Origin: Methanobrevibacter sp. UBA412
Lineage (GTDB): Archaea; Methanobacteriota; Methanobacteria; Methanobacteriales; Methanobacteriaceae
Length of the DNA stretch: 64,000 nt
Direction of reading: 5' to 3'
Assembly: GCA_002495685.1 (NCBI GenBank)
Contig: DAGJ01000002.1
Span: forward strand, 12,442-76,441
The position numbers and the translations under genes are program-made. Positions 17,936 to 27,308 of this stretch are shown one piece after another (positions within the stretch are counted from its first letter, which is position 1; every line of letters begins with the position of its first letter). Below the pieces are notes generated by a model that saw only the letters and a program-made list of their open reading frames with translations, was not told where the DNA came from and ran no database searches.

Positions 17936-18901
17936 TTATTTACTTTTATCATAAAAATGTTTTAATACCTTGGGGTATTCTTGTAATAACTTTTCAAAAT
18001 TAATTTTTAAGAATGATTGATCTTCAGCATTATAAGAATCAAAAAAATTACCAATTTTCAATAAATGAAACTCTTTTAAAAACAAAGAATATTTTACAAA
18101 AACTGTAAATATATTATAAATTTTGTCAATATTATATTCATTTTTTAATATTTCTAAATTTTCGTCAATAGTTTTAAGAATTAGATTATATTCTTTTGAA
18201 AAAACGTTTGTATTAAACTCTTTATCAATTTTTTTACCAATACTTATTAAAAAATCAGTTTCAGAATATTTTATCCCTTGAATATTGCTTAAAAATCCAT
18301 AAGGTATTTTGTTCTCCATAAATATTGGAAAAATTAGTGAGTTATTATGTTTATATTTCATAAAAGCCATACCTGCTTCTTGATCACACCATTCAGAATT
18401 ACTATAATTTTGATTAAGTAATAATAAAAAAATATTACTTTTTTCAATTTCAGAGTATATTCTTTCAAAAAAATTATCAGATACTTCTAAATTAAGCCCA
18501 GAAATAAAACAATCCAATCCCAATATTTTAAAAAAATTAGCAATTTTTTCTCCTTCTTCTTTATTTTTATTAGAATAACTTATAAAGATTTTAATTAAAT
18601 TTAATTCATATTCATCTAATAATTTTTTTATACTACTTCTAATATAATTTTGAATCAAATGAGAATTTACCATATCATTTAACATTTGCAAAAACTGAGT
18701 TTCGTTACCCTCAAAAACATTACGTAAAATTTTTTCTAAAGAATCATTCAATACAAAAACTTTTTTTTCATTTACAGTGTAAGTATAACTACCAAATGCA
18801 TTTATAAATTTGTATTTCTTTAAAAAATTTTCCCAATCAATATCATTGCAATTATCCTGAAATATTAAAGAAATTTGTTTAATGAACTTTTGATTATCCA
18901 T
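17936..18901 (-). CDS. TIR-domain effector protein
   Basis: The 321-residue protein has a TIR domain at about 104-230: IFISYSNKNKEEGEKIANFF, then LDCFISG, SNIFLLLLNQNYSNSEWCDQEAGMAF and IFPIFME. The Glu in WCDQE is where TIR NADases have their catalytic glutamate. About 100 helical residues precede it and 90 follow it. Bacterial and archaeal TIR proteins commonly kill infected cells by NAD+ depletion or make signalling nucleotides. It starts 2 bp after the stop of the STAND gene, so it probably acts with that protein as an effector. Signalling partner and activity are inferred. Confidence 0.85.
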   Translation of the reverse strand: MDNQKFIKQISLIFQDNCNDIDWENFLKKYKFINAFGSYTYTVNEKKVFVLNDSLEKILRNVFEGNETQFLQMLNDMVNSHLIQNYIRSSIKKLLDEYELNLIKIFISYSNKNKEEGEKIANFFKILGLDCFISGLNLEVSDNFFERIYSEIEKSNIFLLLLNQNYSNSEWCDQEAGMAFMKYKHNNSLIFPIFMENKIPYGFLSNIQGIKYSETDFLISIGKKIDKEFNTNVFSKEYNLILKTIDENLEILKNEYNIDKIYNIFTVFVKYSLFLKEFHLLKIGNFFDSYNAEDQSFLKINFEKLLQEYPKVLKHFYDKSK

Positions 18902-18903
18902 AA

Positions 18904-21900
18904 TTACACCATAAAAGATTCTTCAAATTTTCTTTTATTTTCTAAATCGATTTGATAATTAATTGAATTAATCTGTTCATCCACATATTTAATATGGTAA
19001 TCATAAGTTTCAGATTTAAAAGAATTTATTATATCTTTTATTTTGTTTAAAAATATTTTTTTATCAATCAATGGTGAAATTTTATCATTACCTATTGTTT
19101 CTATCTTAAATAATGAAATTTTTTTCATGATTTTTATATTTTGATTTAAACTTAAAAATTCCTTTAAAAAATTTAAGAATTCATTATTAAAACAATAAAG
19201 TACCACATTCATTATAGCAATAACATAATTTTCATCATTGTAATGTTGTTTAAGAGTTTTATGTAAATAATTTAACATTTTTTCTTTCTGAAATTCATTA
19301 GAACAGTCAAATAAAATACATAATGGATGTTCAATAGGAGATAAATAAGATTGTTTACTAATTAACAAATCAACTGATTTATCAATACACATTTCCATAT
19401 CCGTTAATTCCCAAATAAATGATAAATTAATTCTTGAGGATTTATAATAAAATCTTTCTCCCAAAACAATTTTTTCTAAAAAAGTAATTAAAAATTTTTT
19501 ATCTTTTTTAATAATCTCTTTTAAATCATTAGAAATATCAAAACTAGAATATTGTTTAATTAAAATACAAAATATGTTTTCTAATAAATCAATATCTTCA
19601 TTAAAATATTCTCCATAATTTTTGATAAAAAATAAATCAAAAATAGGATATTCCTCAAAAGATTTCTCTTGGAGACTATTTAAAATAATGTCAGTTATAT
19701 AAGTAATAATATTGGAATGGCTCAATGACTTATTAAATTTAGTTATGTTTTTTTTAAAAATTTTATTGAATTTATAAAATTCATTTAAAGATTTAATTTG
19801 ATAAGATTTATTAACATTTTTAAAAAAATTAATTAAATTAATCAACATTGAAAAATTTAAATTTTCTTTATTTAAAATTACAAAAAAATTGAATAAAAAT
19901 TCTGTTTTTAAATCATAATTTGTACAATTTAAAAATTCATAAAATTTTTCAATATCTTCTAATTTATTTTTAATAATACAATTTATTAATTTTTTTATTC
20001 CTCTTTCTTGAATATTTATATTTAAATTTTTTTCAATACAAAATTTGGTTAAACTTAATAAATAATTTGGATTTTTTTCAAATAAACATTGAAAAAGTAA
20101 ACAAACTGTTGAAGGACTAATATTCCCCTCTAACTTATTCAATTTATCAATTTGTAAAAAAATATTTTTTATATCTTTTAAAAGTTTACCTTCAATACTA
20201 TTTTTAATAAGATTTAATTTTTCATTTTTAATATCTTCATTGGATAAATCAATATTATAATCCGCAGAGTAAATTTTTATAATCTCCATAACTTCTGACT
20301 TTAAAAAGTTATCTACATTTGATATTTGAATATTTTTCTTTGAAAAAGTTTCTACATATTTTTTTACTATCAAACAATCATAAAAGTTTTTAGAATCTAA
20401 TTTTTCTTTAAAAAAATCAATGCACAAGGATTTTTCTTCTTCATATGCCGATAAATTATTTTCTTTACAATTATAAATAGAATTGATATAAATTTCAAAA
20501 CATTCGAAAAATTCATTTCGATAATTTTCATATAATTTAAAAAGATGTTGAAGAATTTTTTGTCGAATATCCATTAATGAATCTGTTTTATTTAATTGAA
20601 TAGTATACAAATTCATTTTCAATTTACCTGCATATTCTGATTGAAAATGTTCCCAATTAAAAAATAAAGGTGCTTTTGCTAAAAATATTTTATCTAAAAT
20701 AAATCTTTTTTCAATATTATAATCATCAGTTCTAATTATAAAGTTTATAAAATTATTTTGAAAGTAATAATCTTCAGTATAATCGAAACGTTTAAATATA
20801 AATTTTTCATATAATAAATCAGATATTTCTACCAAAAAAGTGTGATTTTTTAAAACAATATCTAAACTTAAATCAATTGATTTATTAGAAGACTGTTCTA
20901 ATCTAAATAGTTGGGATAATAATATTAATTCTTTAGTTTGATGAATATTACTCTCATTTGAAGAAAGTTTAATATCTTCAAAGGGTGTTTTATCCATTTT
21001 TAAAGAGTCTTTCCATTTTCTTAAAAATATTAATGTTAAATTTTCAAAAAAGTAATAAAAAATTTCAAAAAAAGTTAAATTTTCTTGATTATAAACTTCA
21101 GATTTTTTACTTGCAATATCATATAAATCTTGAATTTTTTCATTTAAATAATTAAAACCAAAAGAACGAGACAATTCAACTAATATATCATAAATCCTAT
21201 TATTATAACCTTTAATAAAAACAGTTACCCACTGTTTAAAAGAAATAATCTTCTTTTCAAAAAAAGTTTCATATAATAAAAAATTCATAAAAGCTTGATC
21301 TGAAATTTTAACTATTTCATAATCAAAAATTTCAACTAATTCTAATCTAGATAAATTTAAATATATTTCCCATAATTCATCAAAATTTATTTCAAAATTT
21401 TCTTTTAATAAAATTTTAATTGTATTATCATTTTTATTTATTGATTCAAAAAAAGATAATATTCCTAATGCTCTCAAATAATTAAAATTTTCTAAAACAG
21501 AAATATCTTTATTAATATTATCAAAATAATTTTTATAAATATGTGAAATATCTAAATTTGAATCTTTTTTACTTAATGAGTCTATTGCCATTATTGCCAA
21601 ACGAGGATTCCCTTTTGAAAAGTTAACTATCCATTCAATTCCTTGAGGAGTAAGTGCAAAATCTTTTTTAAAAATTATTTCTTCCAATATTAAATAAATA
21701 ACATCAGAGGATAATTCGTCTAAATTATAAACATTTTCTTTAAACAAATAATTTTGTAATTCTAATCTTAAACTTGTTAAAAAATAATCTCTAGTTGTGA
21801 TAATGATTTTTATTTCATGACTTTTATCATTTAATAATCCTTGAATTATGTTTTCAAAATTTGTAAAATCTCCATTTAAATCATCAAATATAATGCAATA

Positions 21901-22656
21901 TTTGGAATCTTTATTAATATAACTATTTAATGAATTGATTAAGTCCTTGGATAAAAATTTTACTACAATTATTTGATAATCCTCATTCTTAAGTTTCAAA
22001 GCAATTTGTATAGATAATTTTGATTTTCCTACTCCAGATTTACCAGATAATACTAATATACTCTTTTTTTCAAGAAATTTTTTGCTTTGTTTTAAATCTT
22101 CTTCTCTACCAAAAAATTTATTGCATAAAGAAGGTTGAACACCTTTTTCACTATTTTTTAAAAAATTATTTAAAGTTGTAATATTAGATGGAATATTTAA
22201 ATTATGGAAATTACCATTTAATACAGGATAACGAATTGCTAAATTTGCGATTCTTTGAATATTATACAAATCTAAATCAATACAGAGATTATTCAATTTG
22301 AAATTGTCATAAATACCCTTTTCTTCACCTTTCTTCAATTTACTATTAAATACTAAGATAATTTTAGAAACATTATCTTTATTCACATTATTGCAGCCTA
22401 AACAATGTTGGATATCATTTTGCAATTTATTAAAAAGATTAGTTTGTTGGGTAGTAATTTCACATAACACCAATTTGTCTTCGTCAGATATAAAAATGGT
22501 ATCGGGACAACCAATAGTAGTTTTAGAATTTCCCACCACAGTTCCAGGTGAACTGTAAAAATTATACCCTTCTAGGTTTAATAATTCATTAACTAATTCT
22601 TGAAATGATGCTTGATCCATTTCTTTTAAATTATTCTCAATTTTATCAATTAACAT
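18904..22656 (-). CDS. Nuclease-STAND NTPase antiviral sensor, Avs-like
   Basis: The product is 1250 residues. Residues 1-90 form a PD-(D/E)XK-like domain: FQELVNELLNLEGYNFYSSPG, then GCPDTIF and LVLCEITTQQ, where the usual ExK is ExT. Residues about 185-400 are a STAND NTPase: FFGREEDL, Walker A LSGKSGVGKSKLS near 203, Walker B YCIIFDDLNG near 255, sensor IIITTRDYF near 285, and NPRLAIMAIDSL as the winged-helix or GxP-like motif. The remaining 850 residues are helical and Asn/Lys-rich, probably the target-sensing repeats. STAND defence proteins oligomerise on phage protein binding. It heads a two-gene operon with the TIR protein. Assignment to a named Avs type is not possible by eye. Confidence 0.8.
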   Translation of the reverse strand: MLIDKIENNLKEMDQASFQELVNELLNLEGYNFYSSPGTVVGNSKTTIGCPDTIFISDEDKLVLCEITTQQTNLFNKLQNDIQHCLGCNNVNKDNVSKIILVFNSKLKKGEEKGIYDNFKLNNLCIDLDLYNIQRIANLAIRYPVLNGNFHNLNIPSNITTLNNFLKNSEKGVQPSLCNKFFGREEDLKQSKKFLEKKSILVLSGKSGVGKSKLSIQIALKLKNEDYQIIVVKFLSKDLINSLNSYINKDSKYCIIFDDLNGDFTNFENIIQGLLNDKSHEIKIIITTRDYFLTSLRLELQNYLFKENVYNLDELSSDVIYLILEEIIFKKDFALTPQGIEWIVNFSKGNPRLAIMAIDSLSKKDSNLDISHIYKNYFDNINKDISVLENFNYLRALGILSFFESINKNDNTIKILLKENFEINFDELWEIYLNLSRLELVEIFDYEIVKISDQAFMNFLLYETFFEKKIISFKQWVTVFIKGYNNRIYDILVELSRSFGFNYLNEKIQDLYDIASKKSEVYNQENLTFFEIFYYFFENLTLIFLRKWKDSLKMDKTPFEDIKLSSNESNIHQTKELILLSQLFRLEQSSNKSIDLSLDIVLKNHTFLVEISDLLYEKFIFKRFDYTEDYYFQNNFINFIIRTDDYNIEKRFILDKIFLAKAPLFFNWEHFQSEYAGKLKMNLYTIQLNKTDSLMDIRQKILQHLFKLYENYRNEFFECFEIYINSIYNCKENNLSAYEEEKSLCIDFFKEKLDSKNFYDCLIVKKYVETFSKKNIQISNVDNFLKSEVMEIIKIYSADYNIDLSNEDIKNEKLNLIKNSIEGKLLKDIKNIFLQIDKLNKLEGNISPSTVCLLFQCLFEKNPNYLLSLTKFCIEKNLNINIQERGIKKLINCIIKNKLEDIEKFYEFLNCTNYDLKTEFLFNFFVILNKENLNFSMLINLINFFKNVNKSYQIKSLNEFYKFNKIFKKNITKFNKSLSHSNIITYITDIILNSLQEKSFEEYPIFDLFFIKNYGEYFNEDIDLLENIFCILIKQYSSFDISNDLKEIIKKDKKFLITFLEKIVLGERFYYKSSRINLSFIWELTDMEMCIDKSVDLLISKQSYLSPIEHPLCILFDCSNEFQKEKMLNYLHKTLKQHYNDENYVIAIMNVVLYCFNNEFLNFLKEFLSLNQNIKIMKKISLFKIETIGNDKISPLIDKKIFLNKIKDIINSFKSETYDYHIKYVDEQINSINYQIDLENKRKFEESFMV

Positions 22657-22810
22657 GGAAAACGCTCCAATTTTTTATTTTTTTCTTTAAACATGCATTT
22701 TTTCTTGTTTTTAAAAAGTGTAATATACATAAACAAATTTTACATCAGCAATATTTTCGATTCAATAAATCCCTCTGTTTAGTTATTGTTTTTAAAATAC
22801 AAAAAATTTA

Positions 22811-22831
22811 AGATAGTAATTATTACTATCT
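22811..22831. promoter_or_regulatory. Perfect 21-bp palindrome, possible operator
   Basis: A GATAGTAAT T ATTACTATC T at 22811-22831 is a perfect inverted repeat with one central base. It lies about 155 bp upstream of the STAND gene and before the plus-strand promoter at 22909. With no U-tract following it, an operator for a dimeric regulator is more likely than a terminator. Confidence 0.45.
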
Positions 22832-22908
22832 AAAAGTATAACTCTATATTCTTGACTTTTTCTTAGAATAATTTATTTATATTTAATATATTTTCAAGCA
22901 ATAGTTTA

Positions 22909-22990
22909 ACTATATAAACGGATTAATCTCAAAAGGAGTGTAATTTTATGGATTGTTTAAATATCCTTTTGGGATAGTTTTTATTAGTTA
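22909..22990 (+). ncRNA. Short transcript candidate with 9-codon leader ORF and hairpin
   Basis: CTATATAAA at 22909-22917 resembles a TATA box. AAAAGGAGTG at 22931-22940 is the strongest ribosome-binding site in the region and precedes ATG at 22948, which opens only nine codons ending in TAG at 22977. A hairpin TATCC-TTTTG-GGATA overlaps the end and is followed by GTTTTTATT, terminator-like. This could be a leader peptide or a small RNA, or the start of a decayed gene. The TATA lies too close for all of the ribosome-binding site to be on the transcript. Confidence 0.35.
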
Positions 22991-23443
22991 TATTTATTTA
23001 ATCCACTACTAAACTTTTTTTAAACTCCCCAATTTATTATACATTAGAGAGCTATATTATAATTTTATAAAATTTTACAAATTCTTCAAATTTTTTTTGT
23101 TTTATTTTTTTAATAAATTACTATGATAAAATTTTTATACAGATTTAATTAGCCAAATTTTCATTTTTTTAAATTCAATGAACAAAAACTTTAATCATTA
23201 TTATATATTCTCAATTATATAAATTTATTAATTAACCTTATGCAAAAATATAAGGATAAACTTAAAATATGCGTTTTATTAAAGCAAAAAGTTAATAAAC
23301 AATTTGTCAATGAAAAATGAGTAAAAACCTACAAACTTAAGTGTGAAGTAACCTAAAATTCAAACAATAGAAAAATTAATTTCAAAAATATATTTTATTT
23401 AATTATTACATTAAATATTAAATAATAAAAAATTCGTTTTTGA
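22991..23443. other. Intergenic stretch upstream of membrane-protein gene
   Basis: These roughly 450 AT-rich bases show no convincing frame or RNA gene. The membrane-protein promoter must be in the right part. I see no single clear TATA box there. Confidence 0.4.
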
Positions 23444-23454
23444 TGAGGTTAAAT

Positions 23455-23967
23455 ATGAAAGATAATAAAGAATTGGGTTTAAATGAAATTAAATTACAAT
23501 TTGAAAGAGAAGACGACCGAAAACAAAGTTTAGAGTCTAAAGCTTCTTATATTCTAGGAATTATTTCTTTGATGGCCACTATTATCTTAACTATTGTTGT
23601 TGATGTTGTTTTTAAATCTCATTTTTTATTTAATTTTATTTATCATATTATAATTATTGCTTTAATTTGCCTGATTTTATTTTTCATATTTTTTAGTGCA
23701 TTTTTTTGTATTAAAATACTAAGAATTCAAAACATTTATTATCCTTATAATTCTTTAAAGCCTAATGAATTTAAATGTTATTTTTCTAAAAATGATATTG
23801 ATTTAAAAGAACATTTATTTGATAGTTACTTATCTAGTACTTTCTTAAATAATTTAAGAAATAATAAAAAAGCCGAGTATATTAATAAAAGTTTTTGTTT
23901 TTTGATTTTTGGAATTGTGTTTTTAATAGTTTTAATATTAATAATTTTAATGGTGAGTGTATGGTAA
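23455..23967 (+). CDS. Small membrane protein with three hydrophobic segments
   Basis: The product is 170 residues. A charged, probably coiled N-terminus (ELGLNEIKLQFEREDDRKQSLESKAS) runs into a first membrane segment at about 30-50, a second at about 60-85, and a third at the C-terminus (LIFGIVFLIVLILIILMV). The arrangement of a charged helix followed by paired membrane helices resembles SLATT or PycTM-type pore effectors of defence systems. That is a resemblance in plan only. The ATG at 23455 follows TGAGGT by 5 nt and is chosen over an upstream TTG. It overlaps the next gene by 7 bp, so they are coupled. Confidence 0.6.
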   Translation: MKDNKELGLNEIKLQFEREDDRKQSLESKASYILGIISLMATIILTIVVDVVFKSHFLFNFIYHIIIIALICLILFFIFFSAFFCIKILRIQNIYYPYNSLKPNEFKCYFSKNDIDLKEHLFDSYLSSTFLNNLRNNKKAEYINKSFCFLIFGIVFLIVLILIILMVSVW

Positions 23968-24851
23968 ATAAATGTGAATGTTGTAATAAAAGATTTGTAG
24001 AAGGCCAATTATTATGGTATTGTAATAATTGTGAGAAGTATTTAGATGATGATTGTGTTGTTAATCATATTGAGCATGATATAATTCCGTTAAAATATGT
24101 GAATAATAATTTTGAAGTAGTGATGATGACTCCTTATGGCGGAGGATCAACATCATGTGAATGGTTTTGTTTTCATAAAGATGTATTTTTAAAAGATAAA
24201 AAAATTAAGTGCAAACATGTCATAAAAGAATTTTATGAACAAAAACCTATTATTGAAGTTAATTCTATGGAATTATTCTGCTGTGATTGTTTTAATAAAA
24301 ATTATGAAAATTTAAAAGAACATGACAGATTTGGAGATTTTTATGTATTATTAAATGATAATTCAAGTGTTAGACATTTGAATTATGATGCTTATAAATC
24401 AAGACATTTGAATTACTTAATTGATTTTCCTAAAAACTCCAAAAAAGGAGAACATGTCAAAATTAGTTTAATTATTAAAAATTTAGGTAAAACAAATATT
24501 AAAAATGTTAATATATCCATAATTGGTTTTTCAAAACATCAAATTACTGAAAATGATACTATTAATTATGAATTAGAAATGAATGATGATAAAAAAATAA
24601 TTCAAGAAGAAGAGTATATTTCCGAAATTGAATCAAAAAGTAATAAAAAAATAATTTTTGATATTTATATTCCTAAAGATTATGAAATAAAATCTTGGGA
24701 ATTAATTCCCTGCATAATAGAAAATAATATAAAATCAGAACCATTAGTTGTTTTTAATCCATTAATATTATATTTTACCATGAGCTTTGCAAATGAATTT
24801 GGTGTGACTTTTAATGAATATATTGGAAGTAAATGTATTAAATTAAACTAA
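23961..24851 (+). CDS. Zinc-ribbon protein with CARDB-like C-terminal domain
   Basis: The product is 296 residues. The N-terminus has CECC, CNNC, then DDDCVVNHIEHDIIPL, a Cys/His cluster like a treble-clef or B-box zinc finger. A second Cys/His group lies near 60-105 (CEWFCFH, CKHV, CCDC). Residues about 160-270 look like an immunoglobulin-type CARDB domain, with HVKISLIIKNLGKTNIKNVNISI. The ATG at 23961 follows GGTGAG and sits inside the end of the membrane-protein gene. An intracellular adaptor to that membrane partner is plausible; no enzymatic motif is visible. Confidence 0.55.
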   Translation: MVNKCECCNKRFVEGQLLWYCNNCEKYLDDDCVVNHIEHDIIPLKYVNNNFEVVMMTPYGGGSTSCEWFCFHKDVFLKDKKIKCKHVIKEFYEQKPIIEVNSMELFCCDCFNKNYENLKEHDRFGDFYVLLNDNSSVRHLNYDAYKSRHLNYLIDFPKNSKKGEHVKISLIIKNLGKTNIKNVNISIIGFSKHQITENDTINYELEMNDDKKIIQEEEYISEIESKSNKKIIFDIYIPKDYEIKSWELIPCIIENNIKSEPLVVFNPLILYFTMSFANEFGVTFNEYIGSKCIKLN

Positions 24852-25000
24852 AAGAAAATTTAAAAAAATTTAATTAAAATTATGGTTATGCCAAGAAAAC
24901 TAAATTTTTATACAAATTACTGAATATATAATAATCATTAATTTTTTTTATTTAACAAATCCCAAAAGAATTTTTTTTAATAAAATAAAGAGGTGTATTT

Positions 25001-26548
25001 ATGGAAATTGAACCCCTCCTAAGAAAAATGTTTGATGAAGCTTATGAAAAAATTGATAATAATGATTTAGAGGGAGCTATGCAAATTACTGAAGAAATAA
25101 AAAATTTGAATAGTGAGTATGGTACAAAAAATGCAATTAGTGGGCTTTTAATAGACATTGGTCAATTAAAAAAAGATGAAGATAAAATTATTGAAGGAAT
25201 TAGTATAATACAAGACTTAATAAAAAATTATTTAAAAAGATTATCAAATGGTGAAATTGAAAATTTATATTATAATTTAGCAAATGGTTATTCTGCTTTA
25301 TTTAAAATTAAAGCCTTAAAAAATAGGTATTATAGTTATTATAAAAAAGATACTGAATTAAATCAGGCTATTAAATATTACAAAAAAGCATTAAGTTTTA
25401 ATTCACCTCATAATCCTAATGAATACATTAATTTAGGTAATAGTTTAGATTATGAGGGTCGTAAAATCGAAGCACTAGATTATTATGAAGAAGCATTGAA
25501 ATTTAATCTTAATTATGGTTTAGCTTTAATAAATAAAGGTATTGCATTATTTTTTTATTATCGTTTTTCAGAAAAATCGAGTTATTTAAAAGAGTCTTAT
25601 GATTGTTTTAATAAAGCTTTAGAAGATAAATTATCTATAAATAATATACAGTTAACTCAAGAATATATTAATCATATAAATAACATGACCTCCGATAAAG
25701 ATTTACTTAAAAAACCTTTTAATCCTAAAAAAATTGAAATTAAAACAAATAACTCTTTTGAAAAGTTTTTAATAAATTTTTGTTTAGAAAATAAATTATA
25801 TTTAAATACATGTAATTTTTGCCAAAAATGTGAAAATGCAATTGGAGATCCTATATTTATAAATAAAATGATAATTAGTGCAGATAATGAGTTTATTAAA
25901 TTAGATTCAAAAAATAATTCATTTTTAAGACTTTCATCATATTTAAATCAAATCAAAGAGGATTATATAACTGCTAGATATTTGTTAATACTTTCTAGAT
26001 ACAAAAAATTAGATTTAAGTTTTATAAATAAAAATGTAATTTTAATTGAAACTTTAGAATACAAACCGTATAATATTAAACTTCAACTTTTAATGTTTTC
26101 ATTAAAAAGTATGTATGATATTTTAGATAAAATTGCTTTTTTCTTAAATGATTACTTAAATTTAGGATTTAAAGAGTATGAAGTAAATTTTAAAAAGATA
26201 TGGTATAAAAATGGAGATTTTAGGAAAGGTAATGTTAATGAAAATATTGAAAAAATTAAAGATTCTAGTTTAAATGCATTATTCAAACTTAGTGTAGAAT
26301 TAAATAGTAGTGAACCAAGAAATATTTTTAATCAACTGAGAAATAAGATTACTCATAGATTTTTAGATATTTCATTGATGAATACTGAAAATGAAATAAT
26401 GACTGAAAAAAAATTAGAAGAATACACTATATCACTATCCAAAATTGTAAGAAGTGCAATAATTTATTTGATTACATTTGTAAATGAGAAAGAAAAAAAG
26501 AATGAAATTAAAGATAAAATTCCAACTTTTGAATTAAAAACCCCATAA
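25001..26548 (+). CDS. TPR protein with LA2681-like HEPN domain, putative RNase
   Basis: The product is 515 residues. About 1-215 are TPR-like helical pairs, for example NPNEYINLGNSLDYEGRKIEALDYYEEALKFN and YGLALINKGIALF. A zinc-type CNFCQKC lies near 270. The C-terminal half carries ARYLLILSRY and ends in the HEPN motif RNKITHRF near 446, which fits the RNxxxH catalytic signature of HEPN ribonucleases. The combination matches what I recall of the LA2681-like family. AGAGGTG precedes the ATG. It follows the zinc-ribbon gene by 149 bp on the same strand and may be cotranscribed. A role in antiviral RNA cleavage is inferred. Confidence 0.7.
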   Translation: MEIEPLLRKMFDEAYEKIDNNDLEGAMQITEEIKNLNSEYGTKNAISGLLIDIGQLKKDEDKIIEGISIIQDLIKNYLKRLSNGEIENLYYNLANGYSALFKIKALKNRYYSYYKKDTELNQAIKYYKKALSFNSPHNPNEYINLGNSLDYEGRKIEALDYYEEALKFNLNYGLALINKGIALFFYYRFSEKSSYLKESYDCFNKALEDKLSINNIQLTQEYINHINNMTSDKDLLKKPFNPKKIEIKTNNSFEKFLINFCLENKLYLNTCNFCQKCENAIGDPIFINKMIISADNEFIKLDSKNNSFLRLSSYLNQIKEDYITARYLLILSRYKKLDLSFINKNVILIETLEYKPYNIKLQLLMFSLKSMYDILDKIAFFLNDYLNLGFKEYEVNFKKIWYKNGDFRKGNVNENIEKIKDSSLNALFKLSVELNSSEPRNIFNQLRNKITHRFLDISLMNTENEIMTEKKLEEYTISLSKIVRSAIIYLITFVNEKEKKNEIKDKIPTFELKTP

Positions 26549-26661
26549 AAAGTTTAAAAGAACTTAAATATGAAATAAATCTATTTAATTCTTATAAAGT
26601 TTACATTATCTTAATAGTTTTAGATAAAAAAATACTTTATTTCATACTTTTTATTGATATT

Positions 26662-26747
26662 TGAGGGTTTATCAAAAGTCCAAAATTAATAATCGAAACC
26701 ATCACAAAATGCTTAGATTACAAATTAAAGAAATATTTCATTGAAAA
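26662..26747 (+). mobile_element. MITE or IS-end relic, copy 2
   Basis: It begins TGAGGGTTTATCAAAAGTCC and keeps TGCTTAGATTACAAATTAAAG. It matches the reverse complement of 27645-27560 over about 85 bases. It is therefore inverted relative to the complete copy at 27537-27645. Its right terminus is lost. Confidence 0.65.
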
Positions 26748-26838
26748 AAAATTATTTATAAAACTTTAAACCATAAAATAGGATTATATAAGCAAAAAAT
26801 ATATTTAAATTTTAATAAAAAAGGGAATGATCTTTTTT

Positions 26839-27171
26839 ATGACACACATTATAAAAGAATTATTAAGAAAATTTAAAGACACTTTAGACTTATCTGAAGA
26901 ACTTTTAAATTTTAAATTAAATGATGAATTAAAAGATTTTACTAAATATTATTCGGTTAAAGAAGATGGAGAATTTCCAGATCCAAATTATGAAGAATTC
27001 TTATATGAACAAAACATTTATTTATAGTTTTGAAGCTAAAACTTCCGAAGTTAATCTCACTCCATTTAATAAAAGGGGAAACATTAAAATATTTTCAATG
27101 CATTGGATAAACCAAAAGTTTTTGGTAAAGGTTATAATTATAAAAGTAGAATGTATGATTCTTTATAATTA
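26839..27171 (+). pseudogene. Decayed ORF, frameshifted
   Basis: An open frame from ATG 26839 (or the in-frame ATG at 26827) stops at 27027. Protein-like sequence continues: in another frame TSEVNLTPFNKRGNIKIF, and back in the first frame LDKPKVFGKGYNYKSRMYDSL ending at 27171. Joined, these read like one gene of about 110 codons with a stop and two frame changes. I do not recognise the family. It lies between two inverted MITE copies, so it may be cargo or a transposase remnant. Confidence 0.4.
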
Positions 27172-27308
27172 AATTCTTTTTTTAATTTTAACAACTGTAT
27201 AAATGTATTAAGACATTCAAAATATTATTATTCAATTTTTTTAACCAATTTAATAAGTTGATTATGTTAAATAACATTTTAAAATTCTAATTCCTCATAT
27301 TATTCCAT

